Below are positions 24,669 through 32,157 of a DNA stretch of 64,000 nt, piece after piece. Both the position numbers and the translations under genes were made by a program. The DNA lies in assembly GCF_001697185.1 (NCBI RefSeq), contig NZ_CP014224.1:1364001-1428000 (forward strand). Reading direction: 5' to 3'. This DNA is from Wenyingzhuangia fucanilytica (GTDB taxonomy: Bacteria > Bacteroidota > Bacteroidia > Flavobacteriales > Flavobacteriaceae). The notes beneath the pieces were generated by a model. The model worked only from the letters and a program-made list of their open reading frames with translations, was not told the DNA's origin and ran no database searches. The number at the start of each line of letters is the position of its first letter. Position 1 is the stretch's first letter.

Positions 24669-25535
24669 TTATAAATTGAATACTATTTTTAAACCTTCTT
24701 TTAGATTTGTTGGTTTACGTCCCAGATAATGTTGCAATTCATTTGTAACTGTTGCTTCCTGTCCGTTTTTAATATCAAGATTAAAAGCAACTATTTTTTT
24801 GACCATGGGTTCAGGAACTCCATTGTCCAGCATTATTTTTTTGAAGGACTCAACCTCTACAGATTTGTAAGCGACTTGTTTACCAGAAAGTTCTGTTAGT
24901 ACAGTTGCAACATCATAAAAAGAATACGCATCAGAACCTGTAAAATTTAAGGTTTGGTTTTCGAAATTTTCGTTCATTAAAACATTAGCTATTGCCTCAG
25001 CTTGTTCAGCTTTTAAAACATAGGCAACTTTTCCATTTCCAGCAGGTTGTAATATGCCTTTCTCAAAAACGTGTTTGCCAACAAAAAGTGGTAATACATC
25101 CATATATAGCGCATTTCTGAAAATGATATATTTCAATCCGCTTTCTTTAATATAATCTTCAGTTAAGAAATGTTCCGTCATTAGTTTATTTACTAATGTG
25201 TTTTTGTCTTTTAAAGAACGACTTGTGTAAGCAATGTTTTTAACGCCTTTCTTTTTTGCAGTATCAATAACGTTTTTATGTTCTTGCATTCTATCGCCTT
25301 GGTCTCCCGAAGAAATAAGTAAAACGGTATCTACGTTCTCTATTGCTTTTTCAAGGGATTCAACATCGCTATATTGACCAATAAAAGCTTTTAATCCTTT
25401 TTGTTCGAATTCGGTTTTACTTTCTTCCTTTCTTGTAAGAACCGAAATATTTTCGGCTTTCATTGTTTTAAGTAAAGTTTCTATAACTGTAGTGCCTAAT
25501 TCTCCAGTTGCACCAGTAACTAATATTTGTTTCAT
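24669..25535 (-). CDS. NmrA-like NAD(P)H-binding atypical SDR
   Basis: A 288-residue protein with the dinucleotide motif GATGELG at 8-14 and the NmrA/quinone-reductase-2-like continuation (SVLTRKEES, GQYSDVESLEKAIENVDTVLLISS). It lacks the YxxxK active site of classical SDRs. Such proteins act as NADPH-dependent quinone or electrophile reductases or as redox sensors. It is first in the minus-strand operon with an SDR and an AraC regulator. The exact role is unknown. Confidence 0.85.
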   Translation of the reverse strand: MKQILVTGATGELGTTVIETLLKTMKAENISVLTRKEESKTEFEQKGLKAFIGQYSDVESLEKAIENVDTVLLISSGDQGDRMQEHKNVIDTAKKKGVKNIAYTSRSLKDKNTLVNKLMTEHFLTEDYIKESGLKYIIFRNALYMDVLPLFVGKHVFEKGILQPAGNGKVAYVLKAEQAEAIANVLMNENFENQTLNFTGSDAYSFYDVATVLTELSGKQVAYKSVEVESFKKIMLDNGVPEPMVKKIVAFNLDIKNGQEATVTNELQHYLGRKPTNLKEGLKIVFNL

Positions 25536-26002
25536 TTTCCAATTTTATAAGTATGGTACAAAGGTGAAATAGATAAGTGATAGTTATGTAGTCAAATCTA
25601 TCTTTGTATCAACCAAATCGGATTAATCACTAAAGTTTGTGGATTAACAGTATGCTTTCAAAAAGAAATGGAAAGGAGATAAGATAAAAACAAAAAAAAG
25701 AATGCAATGCTAGGCACTCCCTTCGTCCAATGCTTTTATGCTATAAAGGTCAAGCCCTACGGGTTTTGAAAAAAATCTCCACTGCAAAACTCAACTGGTT
25801 TTAACATTTTTTTACAATCCAGTAAATATCCTTTCTGTTTAATATGATGAACAAATTAAGCAGTAGTATTTTTTCCAAAAACCTTGACAGCATAGCCTCG
25901 TTTCCTTAATAATGGGCTTTCTTTTTTCTGTTTTTCTTTTAAAATTTTATTGCGCGAAGCGTAGCGGAGCATAGAAAATCTTAATTTTTTAATTGGATAA
26001 CT
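25536..26002. other. 467-bp gap, no gene recognised
   Basis: The stretch separates the minus-strand NmrA operon from a plus-strand gene, so it must contain promoters for both. A GCAATGCTAGGCACTCCCTTCG segment lies near 25702-25723 and a GCGCGAAGCGTAGCGGAGC segment near 25952-25970. Both look like dispersed non-coding repeats. No coding frame, tRNA or clear promoter was supported. Confidence 0.4.
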
Positions 26003-26422
26003 ATGCTAACTTTTCAAATCAAAACCCACAAACACGGACAAACGTACTCAAAACCGCATTTCTACATCTTAAACAAAGGGTTAAATAGTGGAAAACCATG
26101 TAGAACCCCAATAAGAAACTCATTTGTTGTTTCAACTGAAACAATTGAACAAAAAGAAGCTTTGTTTCAACTGTCATTGATGTTGTTAGAATCCAAATGT
26201 TATAATTATTATTTAAAAGGTTCTGTCATTCCTTTTATAGGCATACATGATGTCAAAAATTTATTGATAAAAAATCATATACATCTACAACAAGAAGAAG
26301 TTCAAACAAAAATAGAAGCAATAAAAAAAATAGAAGTACTAGAAAAAGGTTTTCAAAATAAATTAAAAACCATTCAAGAGCTAAAAATATCCTTATTAAG
26401 GTCCTGTAAACTGGAAAGATAA
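26003..26422 (+). CDS. Conserved Bacteroidota hypothetical protein (DUF6943-like)
   Basis: A 139-residue protein opening MLTFQIKTHKHGQTYSKPHFYILNKG and continuing NSGKPCRTPIRNSFVV. I recognise this as a family of small Bacteroidota proteins, probably DUF6943, of unknown function; the name is from memory. The C-terminal third is a Lys/Glu-rich coiled-coil-like helix. It converges on the phage-like minus-strand cassette, the two being separated by a shared hairpin terminator. A role with that cassette is possible but not shown. Confidence 0.6.
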   Translation: MLTFQIKTHKHGQTYSKPHFYILNKGLNSGKPCRTPIRNSFVVSTETIEQKEALFQLSLMLLESKCYNYYLKGSVIPFIGIHDVKNLLIKNHIHLQQEEVQTKIEAIKKIEVLEKGFQNKLKTIQELKISLLRSCKLER

Positions 26423-26425
26423 AAA

Positions 26426-26454
26426 AAAGGTTCAATCGATATGACTGAACCTTT
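26426..26454 (-). terminator. Terminator between converging genes
   Basis: AAAGGTTCA (26426-26434) pairs perfectly with TGAACCTTT (26446-26454) around an 11-nt loop. Read on the minus strand the hairpin is followed by a run of eight Ts, a good intrinsic terminator for the minus-strand cassette 26513-28132. Confidence 0.75.
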
Positions 26455-26512
26455 AGCGTTCGGAGAAGTTACCACACTAAAACCGAACACGATGTTTAAT
26501 TTATTGTGGAGT

Positions 26513-26686
26513 CTATTTTTTAGACTTTGTAAGCCATTTTAAAAAATAAGAAACGGCAAAACTGACAGTGGCTCCAACAATAGCCAGAAGAACCGTTTTG
26601 ACAATATCTTCAGAAAAAATAGAGGGACTGATACTCAACAATGTTCCTGAGGCAGTTCCTATTTTAAGAGAAATATTTGTTTTCAT
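26513..26686 (-). CDS. Small single-membrane-helix protein (57 aa)
   Basis: A 57-codon frame starting MKTNISLKIGTASG, with one hydrophobic helix (TVLLAIVGATVSFAVSYFL, about residues 33-51) and a basic tail KWLTKSKK. Its ATG overlaps the stop of the upstream gene by one base (TAATG), showing translational coupling. Size and topology recall small holin-type membrane proteins. It is shorter than most gene callers accept, but the overlap and terminator placement support it. Confidence 0.65.
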   Translation of the reverse strand: MKTNISLKIGTASGTLLSISPSIFSEDIVKTVLLAIVGATVSFAVSYFLKWLTKSKK

Positions 26687-26934
26687 TACTCAGAATTTAT
26701 TTCATTTGCTGAGTTGATTTCTTTTAGAGCTTCATCATCAACAGTTACTTGACTTACAGCAGATAAAACACCACCAGCAACAGCCACATATCCTGCAATA
26801 GTTACAACTGTTGCAGGCAAAGCAATAGGAGCAGCAATAATACTTCCGCTTATGGCTAGCAATGACAAACCTACGGTTCTTAAAATTTTAAAAAACTTAG
26901 GCGTTGGTGCATTTGCTCGTTTTGTTACATTCAT
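26686..26934 (-). CDS. Small hydrophobic membrane protein, holin-like
   Basis: An 82-residue protein with a basic N-terminus (MNVTKRANAPTPKFFK), two closely spaced hydrophobic segments (about 19-40 and 43-62) rich in Ala, Val and Gly, and an acidic C-terminus. This topology is that of many phage holins and of some small toxic membrane proteins. It lies between a DUF5675-like gene (2 bp upstream on the minus strand) and the 57-residue membrane protein (1-bp overlap). The function is inferred only from shape and neighbours. Confidence 0.6.
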   Translation of the reverse strand: MNVTKRANAPTPKFFKILRTVGLSLLAISGSIIAAPIALPATVVTIAGYVAVAGGVLSAVSQVTVDDEALKEINSANEINSE

Positions 26935-26936
26935 AG

Positions 26937-27374
26937 TTATATGTTTTTAAGTTCAACTTCTTTTTTGTGATTGAGGTTGGTTGAGATAATTCTCAATTCC
27001 ACTTGTATATTTTTATCTAATAAGGGAAAAACCAAATCAGTTAATTTCTTGAGTGCTTTTCTTGAGGAATTACCTTGACCAATTCCTATGTGATTTGTTA
27101 CAGGAGCAATACAACCTTTTAATTCTTTTTGAGCATCATTCGCAGGATGGATTAATATCAAATTTCGTCCTGGAACATTTTTAATTTGAAGATGCTTTTT
27201 AAATCGTTTGCTATAACGCTTCTGCAAAATATATATCCCCTCTGGAATACAAGAAACACAACGTTGATTCTCTAACCAAGGCAACTCAATAGTTTGGCAA
27301 ATAGTTTTACCGTTAAATTGGAGTGTTCCTTGTGTTCCATTAGGAAAATAAGTTCTATACAGTACCAACAACAT
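26937..27374 (-). CDS. DUF5675-like protein, phage-lysis-cassette type
   Basis: A 145-residue protein matching the DUF5675 pattern as I remember it: TIELPWLENQRCVSCIPEGIY (about 32-52), KRFKKHLQIKNVPGRNLILIHPANDAQKELKGCIAP (about 57-92). The conserved His and Cys residues (IHPAN, GCIAP) give the appearance of an active site similar to L,D-transpeptidase-like folds, but activity has not been established to my knowledge. Such proteins occur in prophages and phage-like gene clusters of Bacteroidota. Its first base coincides with the last base of the preceding minus-strand gene at 27374, so the two are coupled. Confidence 0.7.
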   Translation of the reverse strand: MLLVLYRTYFPNGTQGTLQFNGKTICQTIELPWLENQRCVSCIPEGIYILQKRYSKRFKKHLQIKNVPGRNLILIHPANDAQKELKGCIAPVTNHIGIGQGNSSRKALKKLTDLVFPLLDKNIQVELRIISTNLNHKKEVELKNI

Positions 27375-28132
27375 TATACACCGCTATCAACTTTTACAAT
27401 AGATAAAGGATTGTATGTCCCATTTTTAAGAGAATACATTTGTCCGTTAACCTCTTGAAAAAATTCAATACCCAATGCTAAAAACAAAGGATGTGTACTA
27501 TTTGCCGTTACGGCATTGCTTAAATTAATAACAGCAGTGGCCGTTGTATCCCATGGTAAAATTGCCGTTTCAGAAGTCTCTACAATAGAAGTTTCTTCTT
27601 GAAAATCAACTTCAGCACCTCCGGATATCACTTTAAAGTGTGTTGTACCACTGGGTGCTGCAATCATATTTGATGGAATAAAAGAAGGAATCTCAATATC
27701 CAAAGTTCCTGCAACACGATCAATTGTACCCGTAAAAGGTGCAAATAAACTGGTGCCAAGTTTACCTCTAATATTAAATTCAAATCCTAACAGCAATTCT
27801 GTTTCACCATCAATTACGTTACGCAATCCACGTTCGCTAGTACTATCTGCTTGAATGACTTTCACCATAGTTTGTGTCAATCTACTAACCATTCTACCAT
27901 CAGAAGCATTCAATAAAAGCAATCTCAAAGCAGTTCGTAACACTTTACCTGCTTTACCCGCTCTACCAAATTCAGAACCATTTTCACGTGTTCTTTGAAA
28001 AGCCGGATCTGTTGCAATTCTTTTTGCATCAATACCGCCTTTTTCACGAGCCAAATGTCCATCTTTGGTTTTGTAAAAGGTAATATCTCCAATAGTACCT
28101 TTTAGTTTAATTATGCCTTTTTGTCTTGCCAT
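27374..28132 (-). CDS. Conserved Bacteroidota hypothetical protein (252 aa)
   Basis: A 252-residue protein opening MARQKGIIKLKGTIGDITFYK, with the conserved segments GHLAREKGGIDAKRI, PAFQRTRENGSEFGRAGKAGK and DGRMVSRLTQTM. The C-terminal half is β-rich (SFIPSNMIAAPSGTTHFKVISGG). I recognise it as a recurrent Bacteroidota family found next to DUF5675-like genes, without known function. The basic N-terminus with repeated Gly/Lys patterns suggests a structural or nucleic-acid-associated role. It is the promoter-proximal gene of the phage-like cassette. Confidence 0.6.
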   Translation of the reverse strand: MARQKGIIKLKGTIGDITFYKTKDGHLAREKGGIDAKRIATDPAFQRTRENGSEFGRAGKAGKVLRTALRLLLLNASDGRMVSRLTQTMVKVIQADSTSERGLRNVIDGETELLLGFEFNIRGKLGTSLFAPFTGTIDRVAGTLDIEIPSFIPSNMIAAPSGTTHFKVISGGAEVDFQEETSIVETSETAILPWDTTATAVINLSNAVTANSTHPLFLALGIEFFQEVNGQMYSLKNGTYNPLSIVKVDSGV

Positions 28133-28429
28133 AATTTTTCATTTTTTTGATTATACATTTAGAATGTTCAGGTACACTCTTTCAAACCGCATAAATCAAA
28201 TCACGATGCATCAAAAACCGATTTACAGAAACAAATCTTTCATTTAAAATTGATAAACACAAGTAACTACTACCTCACAGAGCTATTATAGCCTAATAAG
28301 TTCTTTTTTACCTATTTTTACTGACCAATGGATAAATGATATTAAATAACTTTGAAAAGGCTGTTATTTCGTTTGTATGACATACCCAAATAAACTATAA
28401 CAAAGCTGAGTTTAAAGTATAGATAGTAT

Positions 28430-28633
28430 ATGAAATTTGAACAAAAGAGAGTATGTATATATCCAAAAGACGTTCAAAGAATTACGGGTAAAAGTTATCG
28501 TTATTCACGATTACTTTTAATTGACATCAAAAAGCACCTAAACAAACAAGATCATCAATTCATTTCTGTTGATGAATTTTGCCAATATACAGGGCTTAAA
28601 TTTGAAGAAGTTAATCCTTTGATAATTGGATAA
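28430..28633 (+). CDS. Small conserved Bacteroidota protein, possible DNA-binding (67 aa)
   Basis: A 67-residue protein: MKFEQKRVCIYPKDVQRITGKSYRYSRLLLIDIKKHLNK, then HQFISVDEFCQYTGLKFEEVNPLI. The pattern of an N-terminal PKDVQRITGKS helix-turn and a second VDEFCQYTGL element recurs in short flavobacterial proteins and resembles excisionase-like or HTH modules. It stands alone, divergent from the phage-like cassette, close to the presumed element end at 28851-28880. A regulator of excision is a reasonable but unproven guess. Confidence 0.6.
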   Translation: MKFEQKRVCIYPKDVQRITGKSYRYSRLLLIDIKKHLNKQDHQFISVDEFCQYTGLKFEEVNPLIIG

Positions 28634-28850
28634 CCGTTTAAGAGTTAAACCTCTTAAACAGCCTCTTTTTAATTATTAAAAACAAGTTCATTAAGTAGTT
28701 CAGTATTTGGACTTAACTCTTGTGTTTTCAGTGGTTTATTGTTATATTTACACATACAATTTAATGTTCTTTATGCATATTTGATAGTGACCTATTTAAT
28801 GACCTATCGAAACATATTACAGCGTAACCCTTGAAAACACTAGCATAATA

Positions 28851-28880
28851 AAGAGGAATACAAATCCCTCTTTCTCCGCT
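28851..28880 (+). other. tRNA-3'-end-like segment, candidate attachment site
   Basis: The segment GAGGAATACAAATCCCTC then TTTCTCCGCT resembles the T-arm and 3' acceptor strand of a serine-type tRNA, but the upstream about 60 bp do not fold into the rest of a tRNA. It is followed at once by a strong terminator. Such fragments remain where an integrative element uses the 3' end of a tRNA gene. It lies where accessory genes give way to the PUL. The rest of the gap 28634-29086 shows no gene. Confidence 0.45.
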
Positions 28881-28915
28881 AAAAACCTTCAAGTTTTACT
28901 TGAAGGTTTTTTTAT
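28881..28915 (+). terminator. Strong intrinsic terminator
   Basis: AAAAACCTTCAAG (28881-28893) pairs perfectly over 13 bp with CTTGAAGGTTTTT (28899-28911) around a 5-nt loop, followed by Ts. This type commonly follows tRNA genes. It insulates the PUL from the accessory region. Confidence 0.85.
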
Positions 28916-29020
28916 GATCATATTTTAAAGATTGCCTGTGATAATGAGGGGTCATACCTAAAAGTTGTGTTTTAGGCAAAAATATTGGTGAGCCTTGAAA
29001 AGACTGTGTCGCTTTTACAT

Positions 29021-29033
29021 CAGTAGAGAACAG
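29021..29033 (+). promoter_or_regulatory. CAGTACAG-type motif upstream of GH78 (weak copy)
   Basis: CAGTAGAGAACAG lies 66 bp before the ATG. It is the most diverged member of the PUL motif set; compare 36464, 41142, 48557, 56740 and 56832. Confidence 0.35.
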
Positions 29034-29086
29034 AACAGTTTTCTAAAATAGTTGAGATATATTTATTTTTCACAAAATAAATATAC

Positions 29087-31828
29087 ATGAAAAGCTTTCA
29101 AAACAGATTTCCTCTTTATTTACTTTTAATTACAGTTTGTTTTTCGTTTTCAACTTTTTCACAAAAAATAGAAGTAAACAAACTTGTTACAGAATACCAT
29201 ACCAATCCAATAGGTATAGATGTGGAGCGTCCCCGTTTTAGTTGGCAATTGGTTTCTAAGGGAAATAATGTAATGCAAACGGCTTATGAAATTCGTGTAG
29301 CTGCTTCTGAAAAAGATTTAAAGAATAAAGAAAGTTTAGTTTGGTCTTCTGGAAAAGTTAGCTCTAGCCAATCTATTAATGTCCCTTATAAAGGACGTGT
29401 TTTACAATCGTCAGAACGTATGTATTGGCAAGTGCGTGTTTGGAACCAAGATAACAAAGTAAGTGCATGGAGCACTCCAGCTTTTTGGGAAATGGGAATC
29501 TTAAAAAAAGAACTTTGGCAATCAGACTGGATAACAATGAAAGGTGAAAAAAAATCAAACACATCTTTGCCAAGTCAATATTATAGAAAAGAATTTTCAG
29601 TATCTAAAAAAGTAAGTTCAGCAAGAGTGTATGTAACTTCTTTAGGTTTGTATAATTTATTTATCAACGGAAAAAAAGTAGGGAATCAGGAATTTACTCC
29701 CGGATTTACGAGCTATAAAAAAAGAATTCAATACCAAACATATGATGTAACTTCAATGTTACAAAAAAACAACGCAATAGGGGCTATTGTAGGAGATGGT
29801 TGGTATCGTGGTTATTTAGGTTGGGATGGATTACGTAGTTATTATGGTGATACTTTGGCATTGTTTGCACAGTTAAAAATAACTTATACAGATGGAACAA
29901 GTGAAATAATTACGACTAACAATTCTTGGAAATCAAGTTATGGACCAATTCAAAAATCTGATATTTATAATGGAGAAACTTATGATGCTCGATTAGAAAT
30001 GGCAGGTTGGTCTCATCCTAATTTTGATGAAACTAAATGGAAAGACACCAAAGTTTTAAATCACTCAAAAGATATTTTGGTAGCTTCAAACGGGTTACCT
30101 GTAAAAATTACTCAAAAAATAAAACCAATTAAAACCATTAAAACTCCAAAAGGAGAATTGGTTTTTGATTTAGGTCAAAATATTGTTGGTTGGGCAAATA
30201 TAAAAGTTCAAGGAAAAAAGGGAGATACGGTTACGTTAAAATTTGCAGAAGTTTTAGATAAAGAAGGAAACTTTTTTACTAAAAACTTAAGGGCTGCAGA
30301 AGCTACAGATCGTTTTATATTAAAAGGGAATGGAATTGAAGTTTTTCAGCCTCATTTTACATTTCACGGTTTTCGTTTTATAAAAGTAGAAGGAGCCACT
30401 CCTGTTGCGGATGATATTACAGGAATGGTGATTCATTCTGACATGAAAGAAACAGGAACGTTTACTACTTCAGATCCATTAATCAATCAGCTACAAAATA
30501 ATATTCAATGGGGACAAAGAGATAACTTTTTAGATATTCCTACAGATTGTCCACAAAGAGATGAACGTGTTGGTTGGACAGGAGATACTCAAGTTTTTAG
30601 CATGACAGCAGGTTTTAATTTTGATGTAGCTTCGTTTTATACAAAATGGTTAAAAGATTTAGCTTTAGATCAACAACCTAATGGAGAGGTTCCTAACATT
30701 ATTCCTGATATGTGGAATAATAAATTAGGGGGAACTACAGGTTGGGGAGATGCAGCTGTAATTGTACCATGGACAGTATATCAAACCTATGGAGATACTA
30801 GAATTTTAGAACAACAATATGCAAGTATGAAAGCTTGGATAGATTATATGAAAAAGAATGCAGGTGATGATTATTTATGGAATCAAAACAGATGGCATTG
30901 GGGAGATTGGCTAGCTTACCATTCCGATAAACCAGATTACGCAGGTTCTGTAACCGAAAAAGATTTAATTGCTACGGCTTATTTTAAATATTCAACAACA
31001 TTATTTGCTCAAATAGCAGAAGTATTAGGAAAAAAAGAAGATGCTAAAAAATACAAGAATCTTGCTGAAAAGGTAAAAGAGGCTTTTGTACATGAATATA
31101 TTACGCCTAATGGTAGACTAATGTCACATACGCAAACCGCTTATGCACTAGCCTTGTCATTTGATTTGGTTCCAGAACATTTAATTCAAAAATCAGCAAA
31201 TTATTTTGCAGCCGATGTAAAAAAGTTTGGACACTTAACTACAGGTTTTTTAGGAACCCCTTTGCTATGTTCTACTTTATCTAAAATAGGTAGAGATGAT
31301 TTAGCTTTTATGTTGTTAAATAGAAAAGAATATCCATCATGGTTATACCCAGTTACACAAGGAGCAACAACTATTTGGGAACGCTGGGATACCCAAAAAC
31401 CGGATGGAACTATTATTGATGGAATGAATAGCTTTAATCATTACGCTTATGGTGCTATTGGGGAGTGGATGTACAATTATATTGGAGGAATAAGTATAGA
31501 TGCTAAAAATCCAGGATACAAGAATATAATTTTTAACCCTCATCCCGGTGGAGGATTAACTCATGCCAAAGCAGAATTAAAATCTCTTTATGGAGAAATA
31601 AAATCTAGTTGGAAAATAGATAAAGGAAAGTTTATTTATAATATTAGTATTCCAGCAAATACTACTGGTACAGTTATTTTACCAAAAGTAAATTCACAAA
31701 AAGTAAATATCCAAAATCAAAAAGGAAAAACCATTAAAGGAGTTAAACTTATCAATCAAAAAAACGGAAATACTTCAGTTGGTTTGGGATCAGGAACTTA
31801 TGTTTTAAGTTATTCTATTAAGAATTAA
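29087..31828 (+). CDS. GH78 α-L-rhamnosidase, secreted
   Basis: A 913-residue GH78 enzyme that removes terminal α-L-rhamnose. A signal peptide ends at about residue 25 (FSFSTFSQ). An FN3-like domain follows at about 30-140 (NPIGIDVERPRFSWQL, YWQVRVWNQDNKVSAWS), then the concanavalin-like N domain with SARVYVTSLGLYNLFINGKKVG. The (α/α)6 catalytic domain has DCPQRDERVGWTGD (about 487-500; E493 the likely acid) and IWERWD (E765 the likely base). It starts 171 bp after the terminator at the accessory/PUL boundary and is the first PUL gene. A weak CAGTA motif and its own terminator suggest a separate transcript. The periplasmic or surface location is inferred. Confidence 0.92.
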   Translation: MKSFQNRFPLYLLLITVCFSFSTFSQKIEVNKLVTEYHTNPIGIDVERPRFSWQLVSKGNNVMQTAYEIRVAASEKDLKNKESLVWSSGKVSSSQSINVPYKGRVLQSSERMYWQVRVWNQDNKVSAWSTPAFWEMGILKKELWQSDWITMKGEKKSNTSLPSQYYRKEFSVSKKVSSARVYVTSLGLYNLFINGKKVGNQEFTPGFTSYKKRIQYQTYDVTSMLQKNNAIGAIVGDGWYRGYLGWDGLRSYYGDTLALFAQLKITYTDGTSEIITTNNSWKSSYGPIQKSDIYNGETYDARLEMAGWSHPNFDETKWKDTKVLNHSKDILVASNGLPVKITQKIKPIKTIKTPKGELVFDLGQNIVGWANIKVQGKKGDTVTLKFAEVLDKEGNFFTKNLRAAEATDRFILKGNGIEVFQPHFTFHGFRFIKVEGATPVADDITGMVIHSDMKETGTFTTSDPLINQLQNNIQWGQRDNFLDIPTDCPQRDERVGWTGDTQVFSMTAGFNFDVASFYTKWLKDLALDQQPNGEVPNIIPDMWNNKLGGTTGWGDAAVIVPWTVYQTYGDTRILEQQYASMKAWIDYMKKNAGDDYLWNQNRWHWGDWLAYHSDKPDYAGSVTEKDLIATAYFKYSTTLFAQIAEVLGKKEDAKKYKNLAEKVKEAFVHEYITPNGRLMSHTQTAYALALSFDLVPEHLIQKSANYFAADVKKFGHLTTGFLGTPLLCSTLSKIGRDDLAFMLLNRKEYPSWLYPVTQGATTIWERWDTQKPDGTIIDGMNSFNHYAYGAIGEWMYNYIGGISIDAKNPGYKNIIFNPHPGGGLTHAKAELKSLYGEIKSSWKIDKGKFIYNISIPANTTGTVILPKVNSQKVNIQNQKGKTIKGVKLINQKNGNTSVGLGSGTYVLSYSIKN

Positions 31829-31850
31829 ATAGAGTGTAAATATTAAATTT

Positions 31851-31895
31851 AACCCATAAACATGTGTAACAAAATGTGTTTATGGGTTATTTTTA
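31851..31895 (+). terminator. Terminator after GH78
   Basis: AACCCATAAACA (31851-31862) pairs perfectly with TGTTTATGGGTT (31877-31888), followed by ATTTTTAT. The rest of the gap to 32157 is AT-rich, with a small GTAAAAT/ATTTTAC hairpin at 31992-32008 and no gene. Confidence 0.85.
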
Positions 31896-32157
31896 TAATA
31901 CATTTTATACTGGTTTAAAGAAATTTATAAATATGTTTATTATCTGGTTTTGGTTGTTTTTTTAGATGTAAAATCTATTTTTTTGTTTTTTGTAAAATTT
32001 TATTTTACCATGGTTGAAAGAGTTAAGTAATTTTAATGTGTAGAAATAATAATATCAAGTAATAGATAATTTTAAATATAACTAATAAAGTTTTATAATT
32101 GCTTTTTCTTGGCCTAACAGTAGTTGTATTAATATAATAAAAGAAACATCCGTGTTT

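Noticed and set aside
28640-28880. A complete tRNA-Ser gene
   Set aside because: Only a T-arm and acceptor-like 3' end is visible; no acceptor 5' strand, D-arm or anticodon arm could be folded upstream.
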